DNA of 64,000 nt. It comes from Methylocapsa sp. D3K7. Lineage in GTDB: Bacteria; Pseudomonadota; Alphaproteobacteria; Rhizobiales; Beijerinckiaceae. Each line of letters starts with the position of its first letter. The stretch's first letter is position 1. The stretch is from positions 1,736,001 to 1,800,000 of the forward strand of contig NZ_CP123229.1 in assembly GCF_029855125.1 (NCBI RefSeq), written 5' to 3'. Below are positions 1 to 8,615 of this stretch, piece after piece. The notes under the pieces are model-generated. The model was not told the DNA's origin and searched no databases. It saw only the letters and a program-made list of their open reading frames with translations. The translations under genes were made by a program, and so were the position numbers.

Positions 1-739
<739 letters not shown>

Positions 740-770
740 AGCGAATCTTAAAGCCTGTTTCGAAATCCCG

Positions 771-812
771 CCCTCATCCTGAGGAGCAGGCGAAGCCTGC
801 GTCTCGAAGGAT
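771..812. repeat. REP-like palindromic repeat downstream of ligA
   Basis: The core is a perfect 6-bp stem, GCAGGC-GAA-GCCTGC, at 786-800, inside an imperfect outer stem with ATCCT on the left and AGGAT on the right. The wording (CCTCATCCTGAGGAGC, then GTCTCGAAGGAT) is typical of short dispersed repeats in Rhizobiales intergenic regions. A related partial copy seems to follow to about 858. It could also act as a ligA terminator. The copy number in this genome cannot be seen from one window. Confidence 0.6.
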
Positions 813-897
813 AAAGAGCCACGAAGGCGCCATCTCGAAGCACGAGGGCGCCAAATCACAGCAAGGCATCTGGGGCAGCGTCATGCGCGGAAAAATT

Positions 898-1031
898 CAT
901 TCATCGCACGGCGGCAGAAAAGCGTATCTGAACTTTGAACTCAAGGATCATGGACGGCCGGAGGCCGCGCGCCTCTGGCGCGTCCTTGACTTCAAAGTTC
1001 AGATACGCTCGGGTCAGCCGTCCGATGAATG
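898..1031. repeat. 134-bp near-continuous inverted repeat
   Basis: The left arm 898-946 pairs with the right arm 983-1031. The outer 15 bp (898-912 with 1017-1031) and inner 25 bp (922-946 with 983-1008) each have a single mismatch. The 36-bp centre (947-982) also folds imperfectly (GGACG...CGTCC). The whole unit could form a long cruciform or RNA hairpin. No supported reading frame crosses it. It may be a small non-autonomous mobile element or a dispersed palindrome. Confidence 0.7.
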
Positions 1032-1120
1032 GGGTCGTGTGGCCGGAGCGGCCCTAGATTTCCAAAACTTGTAGCCAGCCTCAAGCTGCTTCACTGAGTG
1101 AGCTAACCCAAGGCAAATCT

Positions 1121-1744
1121 ATGGACGAAACTCCGCCCTCTTCTACCTATCAGGCGCTCTCGCAATTCTGCGAGGAGCACAATAGCGCTACGCGATTGCT
1201 GCGCGTAGCAGCACAAGATTACGCGGCGGCACGATGTTTGTTGCTGAATGGCCTGTTTGCAGGACATGTGCTGGGCGCGCAGGCCATTGAAAAATTTCTC
1301 AAGGGTTATCTCCTCTTTAAAAACCCCAAATGCCCTGTGAGAAAGTTGAGCCATTCGCTTCCTAAGCTCTTGGCGAGCGTTGGGGAGTGCTTTCCTCATC
1401 TGCAACTGGCCGGATTTGCACCACTCGCTGAAAAATTTATGAACCATTACGAAACACGCTACCCAGACAATCCTGACGCATCGCAATCCATGACAACGGC
1501 GGATTTGCTTGAGCTGGACACGTTCATCATCTTCCTCAGTGAAAACATACCCTGTGCGCGTCACGTGAAATATCAGACTGGCATTTACCCTTTCATTTCC
1601 TTCTCAACGGGCTACCAATCCACAGTCTCGCCTTGGGAGTATTGGATCAAGAATGCAAACCAAGCTCTTGCACCGCTGTTACCGCATATAAAAATGGAGT
1701 ACGCAGCGGTATTGACGGAACTTCATCCCTCAGCCCAACACTAA
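1121..1744 (+). CDS. HEPN-like domain protein, orphan
   Basis: A 207-residue protein whose first ~100 residues look like a HEPN domain: a helix with the pattern AAQDYAAARCLLLNGL, then AIEKFLKGYLL and RKLSHSLPKLL. HEPN domains occur in RNases and nucleotidyltransferase-associated toxins. The R/K...H stretch RKLSH resembles the HEPN active-site motif, but with only three residues between R and H (usually four to six), so catalysis is uncertain. No minimal nucleotidyltransferase partner is adjacent. The C-terminal half is not recognised. AAGG precedes the ATG. It sits between palindromic repeats and a toxin-antitoxin pair, which suggests accessory DNA. Family assignment is moderate and function is unknown. 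Confidence 0.7.
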   Translation: MDETPPSSTYQALSQFCEEHNSATRLLRVAAQDYAAARCLLLNGLFAGHVLGAQAIEKFLKGYLLFKNPKCPVRKLSHSLPKLLASVGECFPHLQLAGFAPLAEKFMNHYETRYPDNPDASQSMTTADLLELDTFIIFLSENIPCARHVKYQTGIYPFISFSTGYQSTVSPWEYWIKNANQALAPLLPHIKMEYAAVLTELHPSAQH

Positions 1745-1897
1745 TATTCTTCTCAGTTCTCGCCACATAACATGGCTTCGTTTACTACAGGGTAGCGTTA
1801 AAAACTGGTAAGCGACGAGACAAACCAGCAGCGGCTCATGTAACAGCCTCGAATCGGCGAGCCAAGCTTACACCGGCGACGTCTCGGAGATCTTGGC

Positions 1898-2419
1898 CTA
1901 CCCCTGCTTGGCGAGCTCTTGGAATTTCACGAGGTCGAGCGCGAGCGTCGGGGTCTCGACCGGCAGGCGGGTAAACCCGTGGTGAAGATAGAAGGCTTCG
2001 GCCGCCGGTGAGATCGCGTGAACGATCACTAGCCGCGCCGAAACTTCGCTTGAGGCGCGCTGCGAACGCCGGACGGCATCGGCGATGAGCGCGCGTCCCA
2101 ATCCCTTGCCTTGCCATGCGCGGTCAATCGCCAGACGCCCAAGCAATATAGCTGGAATATGTTTGGGCATGTTGCGCCGCATGGAGCCAGTGGCCTCTTG
2201 CGCAAGGATTTGCCCCATGCTGAGGGCAAAATAGCCAACGATCCTCTTCGAGCCTTTTGGACAGACAACGTAAGTCCGGCTCGCCGCCATGAGGAGATTG
2301 TCCCATGCGCGGCGGCGCAGCCAATCGTCGAGAACGGGTTCCCCTGAATCGAAGGTCGAGCTGTCGTGCGCTTCCGTCAAAAGGATAGGCGCATCAAACA
2401 GCGCCGGTGCCTCAGTCAC
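1898..2419 (-). CDS. GNAT acetyltransferase, TacT-type toxin
   Basis: A 173-residue GCN5-related N-acetyltransferase. The acetyl-CoA loop is visible as RLAIDRAWQGKGLGRAL, and the C-terminal SPAAEAFYLHHGFTRLP is the usual GNAT end. The N-terminus (FDSGEPVLDDWLRRRAWDN) and its place behind a DUF1778 gene match TacT/AtaT toxins, which acetylate the amino acid on charged tRNA and stop translation. The start is GTG, overlapping the antitoxin stop by 8 bp (2412-2419), so the two genes are probably translationally coupled. The substrate tRNA cannot be read from sequence. Confidence 0.88.
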   Translation of the reverse strand: MTEAPALFDAPILLTEAHDSSTFDSGEPVLDDWLRRRAWDNLLMAASRTYVVCPKGSKRIVGYFALSMGQILAQEATGSMRRNMPKHIPAILLGRLAIDRAWQGKGLGRALIADAVRRSQRASSEVSARLVIVHAISPAAEAFYLHHGFTRLPVETPTLALDLVKFQELAKQG

Positions 2420-2702
2420 TCTGCCAAGGCGCTTTGGATTGAAGGATGCGCTTCATGCCGGTGGTTTCGACGGGAGTTGCCGTGGCATCCATCCAATCCA
2501 TGATTTTTTTGAAGGCTTTCGCGTCGGCATGGATAGTCGATTGATCGAGAAGAATGTTTTTGGCTTCTTTCAAAGCCGAGGCCAACATGAATTGCGAACG
2601 GTTCGCGCCGACAAGCTCCGCTGCTTGATCAATGAGTTTCTTATCCTGCGGGCGGGCGCGAAGATGAATATTGACCTCGGCGAGTGTCGATTGCTCTTTC
2701 AT
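2412..2702 (-). CDS. DUF1778 (TacA-like) antitoxin
   Basis: A 96-residue ribbon-helix-helix antitoxin starting MKEQSTLAEVNIHLRARPQD. The motif KKLIDQAAELVGANRSQFML is typical of DUF1778. The C-terminal tail would wrap and block the toxin. The frame is open further upstream, but the ATG at 2702 fits the family length and lies just after a promoter-like element. It is first in a two-gene operon with the GNAT toxin. Such antitoxins usually repress their own promoter, often with the toxin as co-repressor, and an inverted repeat lies just upstream. Confidence 0.88.
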   Translation of the reverse strand: MKEQSTLAEVNIHLRARPQDKKLIDQAAELVGANRSQFMLASALKEAKNILLDQSTIHADAKAFKKIMDWMDATATPVETTGMKRILQSKAPWQSD

Positions 2703-2708
2703 AATATG

Positions 2709-2741
2709 AATATTGGCGTATGTGTTGCGTTTGTCAACACA
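2709..2741 (-). promoter_or_regulatory. Putative toxin-antitoxin promoter and operator
   Basis: On the minus strand there is TTGACA (2737-2732), a 17-nt spacer and AATATT (2714-2709), just ahead of the antitoxin ATG at 2702. The -35 box is overlapped by the inverted repeat TGTGTTG-N7-CAACACA (2721-2741). This is the layout expected for an autorepressed ribbon-helix-helix antitoxin. The transcript would have almost no leader. Confidence 0.5.
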
Positions 2742-2909
2742 CTCCTCAATCAGTTCGCGCATCGTACATGTTGGCTGTGCCCGTCCAGGAACGGGCTGGC
2801 CATCGCGGCGGCAGCGCCGATTCCTTGACATTGTACATAAAGCCGGATCGATCCTACAAGTGCGAAGCGCGGCCACTGTCCTTTGTGGTGCGAGATTTTA
2901 ACCGCCAAT

Positions 2910-2945
2910 CGTACCAAATCGTTTCACGTGAAACACTTTGGTACG
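2910..2945. promoter_or_regulatory. parS: Near-consensus parS site within a 36-bp palindrome
   Basis: Bases 2920-2935 read CGTTTCACGTGAAACA, matching the widely conserved ParB-binding site TGTTTCACGTGAAACA at 15 of 16 positions, with a perfect 14-bp palindrome GTTTCACGTGAAAC. It is framed symmetrically by CGTACCAAA (2910-2918) and TTTGGTACG (2937-2945), which share the same centre. It lies between the antitoxin gene and a secreted-protein gene, outside coding sequence. parA/parB are not in the window. Chromosomal parS sites normally lie in the origin region. Confidence 0.65.
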
Positions 2946-3009
2946 ATCCGGGGCGCGCGGCAAAAGGTTCGGTTTGTGGGTTTGTGCTGGGCGCGCGGGG
3001 AGCAAGGAT

Positions 3010-3426
3010 ATGAGAGCAGCCGCGACACTTTTTTTGCCGGTGTGTTTGGCCGTGTTGGCAACAAGCACAACCCGAATACGCGCGGAAGATAGCTACGCAC
3101 CCGCCGAAAGCGCGCTACCCCGGTCAGCCCCGGGCGCGCCCCGGCCCGATGTCGCTCGCATCGGGGACGTTCACACAACCGCTTTTAACAAACCTTGCCT
3201 TGAGTACAGCGCAACGAGCCAGGGGCTTCTTTCCAACAAAGACATCTTCAGCTACGTCGTCGCGGTCACCAACAAATGCAGCAGATCCATCAAATTGCAG
3301 CTCTGTCAAAAAAATCGCTCCGGGTGCAACAGCACCAGCGTTCCGGCCTATGCGAGCAAAGACTTGGTGATGGGGTTTGGCCCCAAAACCACTTTGTTTG
3401 AGTATGCAGCAAAAGAGAGCCCTTAA
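3010..3426 (+). CDS. Small secreted protein of unknown function
   Basis: A 138-residue protein beginning MRAAATLFLPVCLAVLATST, a clear Sec signal peptide with likely cleavage after IRA. The mature part has four cysteines (in NKPCLEYS, TNKCSRS, QLCQKN and SGCNST), so it is probably disulfide-bonded in the periplasm or outside the cell. ATG 3010 was chosen over an upstream in-frame codon because it begins the signal peptide and follows AGCAAGG. It ends 12 bp before the convergent hpnN stop. The family is not recognised. Confidence 0.7.
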   Translation: MRAAATLFLPVCLAVLATSTTRIRAEDSYAPAESALPRSAPGAPRPDVARIGDVHTTAFNKPCLEYSATSQGLLSNKDIFSYVVAVTNKCSRSIKLQLCQKNRSGCNSTSVPAYASKDLVMGFGPKTTLFEYAAKESP

Positions 3427-3438
3427 AGGGCAGCCGCT

Positions 3439-6102
3439 TTAAGCATCCTCGCCCGTTGGATTGACCTTCCTCGGCGGCCCCATCAGCGCGGGCTGGAACA
3501 AAATCGCCGCCGCCAAAGTGCAGACGAGCGACAACGCCAAAAGTTTGCCCATGCTGGATGTGCCGGGATGCTTCGACATCCAAAGACTGCCGAACGCCGT
3601 CGCGGTGGTCAGCGCGCTGAAAAACACCGCGCGGGTGAGGCTCGATTGCAGAAGATTGGTGGTCCCGGCCCGCCATGCCATCACGAAATAGATCTTGAAG
3701 GCCACCCCGAGACCGAGAAGAAGCGGCAGCGCGATGATATTGGCAAAATTCAACGGCAAGCCGATCAGGACCGTGATTTCGAGCGTGACGACGCCTGCCA
3801 GCAGCAACGGCACCAAGGTCAACGCCACGTCGCTGATTTTGCGCAGCACGATGAAGAGAAGGATGCTGATCGAAATCAGCGCCCAAAGCCCCGCCTCGAT
3901 GAATGCCTTGACCACCGTATCGCCCGATTCCTGAACGGCGATGGGCTCGCCCATCGCGTTGGGGTCGATCGAGCGCACCGCCGCAGCGAATTTGAGTAGC
4001 GTCGCATTGTCGTTGGCGTTGCCTGATGGCGCAACCTCGATACGGGCGCGGCCATCGGCACTCACCCAATTGGCCGCCAGATCCGGCGGAATCGACGCGA
4101 CGGTGATCTTGTGAGCCGTCAGCGACGCCCGCAACAAATCGAGCATCGTATCCAGGCTTGGAATCAAGGCCTTGCGCGCCGCTTCGCGGACCGCGGGCGG
4201 CGCGGCCGCCATCCTCTGCAGCGCCGAGGCCAGCTTGCGGGCATCGTCGGCACCTTTTCCGGTCTGCTCCCCCGCGGTTTCGAGAAACGCCGCCGCGGCG
4301 CGCTGCATGGCTTCAACATCGTCCGCGTCGGTTGGCGGCTCCTTCTCGCGCGCGGGATCGATCAGCGGCCCCAAGGATTTCGCGACCGGTGCGATGAGCG
4401 CCAGTTTTGCGTCCTGGTCCTCGGGGATGAAGCTTTCGAGGTCCGTGACCCGCGCGACCTCCGGCAACTGCTTGAGTCGCGCCATGATCGTCGGCGCCTG
4501 CGCCAGGGACGGGGCCATGACATCGATCGTGTTGGTGCCGGTGTTCGGATCGCGCATCAAATCCAGCAGAGTTGCCACCGATTCAACTTCGGAACTGCGC
4601 AAGTTCAGCGGATTGAAATCGAAATGAAGATAGCGGAGCAGAGGTGTCCCGGCCAGCGCCACGGCCAATGTGCCGCCGACGATCGCATAGCGATGATTGG
4701 CCATGAAACGATCGACAGGCGCCAGAAACTTATAGCCGACGGCATCGTCTTCGGGCGGCGGCTTCAGCAACGTCAGCAAGGCCGGCAAGACCGTGATCGC
4801 CGCGAAAAAGGCGATGAACATGCCGGTGCCGGCGATCAGCCCCAATTCGGAAACGCCGCGATAATCGGTCGGCAGAAACGAGTAGAAGCCGGCGGCGGTG
4901 GCCGCCGCGGCAAGCGCCAGCGGCCGCCCGGACTTGGCCGCAGCTTGTACCAAAGCTTTTTCGAAATGTGGCTCCTTAAAGCGTTCGGCGCGGTAACGGA
5001 CGCTGAACTGAATCCCGAAATCGACGCCAATGCCGACGAACAGCACAGCAAAGGCGACCGATATCAAATTGAGCGCCCCCACCATCATGAGGCCGACGGC
5101 GGCCGTCGCGGCAAGTCCAACGACGACGCTCACGGCAACGGACAGCACGATCCGGCCCGACTTCAAGGCCCATGAAATGATAAAAAGGACAATCAAGGCG
5201 GTCCCCAAGGCGTTGAGCCCTGCGCCATCCTCAATCGTCCCGAACTCCTCATCGGCCATTGGCACAAGGCCGGTCAGTCTAATTGTCACACCGTCCTTCG
5301 GGGTAATCCCAAGCTGGCGCGCGGTCTCGCGAATGTAATCGGAAGCCTTTTCCCCGGGCATCAAGGCCGAGTAATCGAGCACCGGTTTGATCTCGATGAA
5401 GCGCCGCAATTCGCGCGAATCCGGTGGCTGCTCGGACACCAAGCCGCGCCACGAAAAGAACACCGGGCGGCCGGCAAGCACACTCTCGAAGGCACCGCCG
5501 ACCAGCGCCATAGGGCGGTCGTAATCGTCGAGGGTTCCGGCTTTCGAATGGACCCCCTGATTGATGAAGGAGACAGCCTTGACGATGCCGCGCAAACTCG
5601 GATCGGAGGCGAGCGCCATTAAAAAGGGGCGGGCCTGGGAAAGGCCCTGCATCGTACGCTTGACCTCGTCAACCGGCGGAAACAGCAGGGCGGCTTGATT
5701 GAAATAAGCGCCGCCTTCGGGACGAATCACAGACTTGTAAAGATCGGAGCGCTTCAATCTGTTGGTCAGCGATTGCGCCGCCGCTTCGGCAAGCTCGGGA
5801 GTGGCGCCATCGACGACGACGACGATTTGATCGACCCGTTGGGGAAATGCCTTATCCAATGCTATAAGGTTTTGCCGCCATGGCAATTTTGCCGAAATAA
5901 AATCATTTGTGTTCGTGTTTATCGCAAAATGAGTCGCCGTATAATAACCTGCGGCAATGGTCACAAGAGTCGCCAAGCCAAGCACGGTCCAGGGAAAATG
6001 GCTGCAGACCGATACGATCGCTACAACGAATCGTGCAATTGGATCGGAAACTATTGATTTGGTAGATGTATTTAGCTTAGATATCTTTGTGGTTGTTGCC
6101 AT
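3439..6102 (-). CDS. hpnN: Hopanoid transporter, RND family HpnN
   Basis: An 887-residue MMPL/RND-type permease with a first membrane helix at about residues 33-57, a large periplasmic domain, a helix bundle at about 300-470 containing the family signature GIGVDFGIQFSVRYR, a second periplasmic domain, and a second bundle at about 725-880. This architecture and its position next to hopanoid genes identify HpnN, which moves hopanoids from the inner to the outer membrane. It is divergent from ispH-hpnH across a ~385-bp region. Its C-terminal coding end is almost contiguous with the convergent secreted-protein gene. Confidence 0.9.
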   Translation of the reverse strand: MATTTKISKLNTSTKSIVSDPIARFVVAIVSVCSHFPWTVLGLATLVTIAAGYYTATHFAINTNTNDFISAKLPWRQNLIALDKAFPQRVDQIVVVVDGATPELAEAAAQSLTNRLKRSDLYKSVIRPEGGAYFNQAALLFPPVDEVKRTMQGLSQARPFLMALASDPSLRGIVKAVSFINQGVHSKAGTLDDYDRPMALVGGAFESVLAGRPVFFSWRGLVSEQPPDSRELRRFIEIKPVLDYSALMPGEKASDYIRETARQLGITPKDGVTIRLTGLVPMADEEFGTIEDGAGLNALGTALIVLFIISWALKSGRIVLSVAVSVVVGLAATAAVGLMMVGALNLISVAFAVLFVGIGVDFGIQFSVRYRAERFKEPHFEKALVQAAAKSGRPLALAAAATAAGFYSFLPTDYRGVSELGLIAGTGMFIAFFAAITVLPALLTLLKPPPEDDAVGYKFLAPVDRFMANHRYAIVGGTLAVALAGTPLLRYLHFDFNPLNLRSSEVESVATLLDLMRDPNTGTNTIDVMAPSLAQAPTIMARLKQLPEVARVTDLESFIPEDQDAKLALIAPVAKSLGPLIDPAREKEPPTDADDVEAMQRAAAAFLETAGEQTGKGADDARKLASALQRMAAAPPAVREAARKALIPSLDTMLDLLRASLTAHKITVASIPPDLAANWVSADGRARIEVAPSGNANDNATLLKFAAAVRSIDPNAMGEPIAVQESGDTVVKAFIEAGLWALISISILLFIVLRKISDVALTLVPLLLAGVVTLEITVLIGLPLNFANIIALPLLLGLGVAFKIYFVMAWRAGTTNLLQSSLTRAVFFSALTTATAFGSLWMSKHPGTSSMGKLLALSLVCTLAAAILFQPALMGPPRKVNPTGEDA

Positions 6103-6487
6103 GCTCTACGATCGCCAATCGAAAAGAAGCCAGTCGTGGCTCCGCCAGAGCGTCTCTTGATCGCGCGGGATCACGTGATCGACAGAGATCGCTCGCATTC
6201 AGTGAGGGGCATCTGTGACGCCCCGCAAACGTCGATCCAGTTTATTAAGAATAATGATCTACTACATCACTACGGCTTTTCGAGGGAACTTTAACCCCGC
6301 GAGAAACCGTTCTGAAGAGGTGGCGGGGCATTCGCAAGTTGGGTTGGCTTTGCTGTTGGCCGCGGTCTGCGAAACACCTATGAGTACCGGTTCGCCTCGC
6401 GCCTGACGCAGCAGGCGCGCTTTCTCCAAAGGTTCTACCAAGGTTCTGCTTTTAAAGGTATATTCGTTCCGGCGCCAGGCAAATTTC
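6103..6487. other. Divergent hpnN / ispH control region
   Basis: This stretch has no supported gene. It must hold the promoters of both hpnN (minus) and ispH-hpnH (plus). A perfect 12-bp palindrome, GATCACGTGATC, lies at 6169-6180, 67 bp upstream of the hpnN ATG. A small stem GGGGC-N9-GCCCC lies at 6206-6224. A near-direct repeat of AAGGTTCT occurs at about 6430-6450, just upstream of ispH, followed by TATATT. No promoter is assigned. Confidence 0.4.
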
Positions 6488-7411
6488 ATGAAGGTCATTC
6501 TAGCGCAACCGCGCGGATTTTGTGCCGGTGTCGTCCGGGCGATTGAAATCGTCGAACGGGCGCTCGAAAAATATGGGCCACCTGTCTATGTGCGCCATGA
6601 GATTGTCCACAATCGTTATGTTGTCGAGACCCTCAAGGCGAAGGGCGCCCGGTTTGTCGAACGCCTGGACGAGATTCCCGCTGGAGCACGCACGATCTTT
6701 AGTGCCCATGGGGTTGCCCGCTCCGTCGAGACGGAAGCGGCTGAGCTTGGACTGCCGGTCCTCGACGCCACCTGCCCGCTCGTTTCGAAAGTTCATAGCC
6801 AAGGTGAGCGCTATGTGCAACAAGGCAGATCGATCGTCTTGATCGGCCACGCGGGCCATCCGGAAGTCGAAGCGACGATGGGACGGATTCCCGGTCCGAT
6901 CCACTTAGTTCAATCGGAAGACGACGTGGAGCATCTTGATCTTCCGCAAGACGCTGCAATTGCCTATGTCTCGCAAACGACGTTGAGCGTCGATGAAACC
7001 AAATTTATTATTGCCGCGTTGAAGCGCCGTTTCACCGACATTGCCGGACCGGAGACAAAAGACATCTGTTACGCCACCCAAAACCGGCAAGCCGCGGTTC
7101 GCGAGTTGACCAAGCTCGTCGATATTCTGATCGTGGTCGGCGCTCAAAATAGCTCGAATTCGACACGGTTGCGCGAAATCGGGACTGAAGCGAATATCCC
7201 GTCCTATCTCATCGCCGACGAGAGCGAACTTAATTATGACGTGTTGCGCGAGGCGAAAATCATCGGCCTGACCGCTGGCGCCTCCGCACCGGAAGTTCTT
7301 GTCGATGGCGTGCTGGATGCGCTGCGCCGGCTCGGCCCGGTCGAATTGACAATCTTGCCTGGCATCGCGGAAGATATAGAATTCAAGCTGCCGCCCGAAC
7401 TCAACAGCTAA
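6488..7411 (+). CDS. ispH: 4-hydroxy-3-methylbut-2-enyl diphosphate reductase (IspH/LytB)
   Basis: A 307-residue iron-sulfur enzyme of the last MEP-pathway step, giving IPP and DMAPP. The three cluster-binding cysteines are at residues 12 (PRGFCAGV), 96 (DATCPLV) and 194 ([11 protein letters not shown]). The substrate-binding residues are visible in [15 protein letters not shown] and the C-terminal TAGASAPE. Full length for the family. It directly precedes hpnH on the same strand, so isoprenoid supply and hopanoid side-chain synthesis are probably co-transcribed. This may be a second, pathway-dedicated ispH, which cannot be decided from the window. Confidence 0.96.
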   Translation: MKVILAQPRGFCAGVVRAIEIVERALEKYGPPVYVRHEIVHNRYVVETLKAKGARFVERLDEIPAGARTIFSAHGVARSVETEAAELGLPVLDATCPLVSKVHSQGERYVQQGRSIVLIGHAGHPEVEATMGRIPGPIHLVQSEDDVEHLDLPQDAAIAYVSQTTLSVDETKFIIAALKRRFTDIAGPETKDICYATQNRQAAVRELTKLVDILIVVGAQNSSNSTRLREIGTEANIPSYLIADESELNYDVLREAKIIGLTAGASAPEVLVDGVLDALRRLGPVELTILPGIAEDIEFKLPPELNS

Positions 7412-7466
7412 ACTCGCCGCTTGCCGAATGGCACCCTACGGCAAAACGGACATAAAGGAGCACGCA

Positions 7467-8615
7467 TTGGGAATACCGATTCTGCAAATGGCTCAGATCG
7501 GCGCCTATGTCGTCCGCCAGCGCCTGGCGGGACGCAAGCGCTTTCCGCTCGTCCTGATGCTCGAACCCTTGTTCCGCTGCAATCTCGCTTGCGCGGGATG
7601 CGGCAAGATCGATTACCCAGACAAGATCCTCAATCAGCGTCTGCCGGCCGCCGATTGCCTCGCGGCAATCGATGAATGTGGCGCGCCGGTCGTCGTGATC
7701 GCGGGCGGCGAGCCCTTGCTGCACAAGGAACTTCCCGAGATCGTGAAGGGGGCCATTGCGAGACGCAAATTCGTGACCGTCTGCACCAATGCCTTGCTTT
7801 TGGTCAAAAACCTCGACCGCTACACACCGAACCGCTACTTTAACTGGTCCATCCATCTCGACGGCGATGCGGATATGCACGACCTGTCGGTCTGCCAGGC
7901 AGGCGTCTATGACCGCGCCCTCGATGCCTTGAAGCGCGCCAAGGAGTGCGGTTTCCGGGTCACCATCAACTGCACGCTCTTCAACAATGCCGACCCTTCA
8001 CGGGTTGCCGCCTTCTTCGACAAAGTGGCCGCGTTGGGGATCGAGGGGATCACGGTGTCGCCGGGCTACGCCTATGAACGGGCGCCCGACCAGCAGCATT
8101 TCCTCAATCGCGAGAAGACCAAAACCCTGTTCCGGCAAATTTTCTCGCTGGGCAACCGCGGCAAGGCGTGGCCTTTTTTCCAATCGAAGCTGTTCCTCGA
8201 CTTTCTCGCCGGAAACCGCACTTATCAATGCACGCCTTGGGGCAATCCAACCCGCACGGTGTTTGGCTGGCAGCGGCCATGTTACTTGCTCGGGGAAGGC
8301 TATGCGACTAGTTTCAAGCAGCTGATGGAGGAGACCAATTGGGACTCCTATGGCACCGGCAAATATGAAAAATGCGCCGACTGCATGGTCCATTGCGGCT
8401 TCGAGGCGACGGCCGTGGAAGATGCGTTCAACCATCCCCTGCGGGCGCTTGGCGTCGCCTTAGGCGGCATTCGCACCAGCGGTCAAATGGCTCCGGACAT
8501 TCCGCTACACTTGCAGCGTCCCGCCGAGTACGTCTTCAGCCGGCACGTCGAGCAAAAACTCGCGGAAATCGCTGAAGCCGAGGGTTCCGGCGATCAGCTT
8601 TCGGCTGCGGAGTAG
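7467..8615 (+). CDS. hpnH: Adenosylhopane synthase, radical SAM protein HpnH
   Basis: A radical SAM enzyme that attaches 5'-deoxyadenosine to diploptene, giving adenosylhopane. The [4Fe-4S] motif is CNLACAGC (residues 38-45), followed by GGEPLL and the HpnH C-terminal cysteines (YQCTPWG, KCADCMVHCG). I chose the TTG at 7467 because AAGGAG sits at 7455-7460 and homologues start with a similar IPxLQM sequence. An in-frame ATG at 7428 lacks a good ribosome site. The last 111 bp overlap the 3' end of hpnG on the other strand. Confidence 0.93.
   Translation: MGIPILQMAQIGAYVVRQRLAGRKRFPLVLMLEPLFRCNLACAGCGKIDYPDKILNQRLPAADCLAAIDECGAPVVVIAGGEPLLHKELPEIVKGAIARRKFVTVCTNALLLVKNLDRYTPNRYFNWSIHLDGDADMHDLSVCQAGVYDRALDALKRAKECGFRVTINCTLFNNADPSRVAAFFDKVAALGIEGITVSPGYAYERAPDQQHFLNREKTKTLFRQIFSLGNRGKAWPFFQSKLFLDFLAGNRTYQCTPWGNPTRTVFGWQRPCYLLGEGYATSFKQLMEETNWDSYGTGKYEKCADCMVHCGFEATAVEDAFNHPLRALGVALGGIRTSGQMAPDIPLHLQRPAEYVFSRHVEQKLAEIAEAEGSGDQLSAAE

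Noticed and set aside
1559..1572. Second parS-like sequence (TCACGTGAAA) inside the HEPN gene
   Set aside because: Only the core matches, with three mismatches in the 14-bp palindrome, and it is within coding sequence.
3419..3431. GCCCTTAAAGGGC palindrome as a terminator
   Set aside because: The arms are separated by a single base, so no RNA hairpin loop can form, and no T-run follows.
4111..5175. 354-codon plus-strand frame inside hpnN
   Set aside because: It is antisense to a well-supported RND transporter, rich in Arg/Gln/His as expected for a shadow of high-GC coding DNA, and shows no domain.
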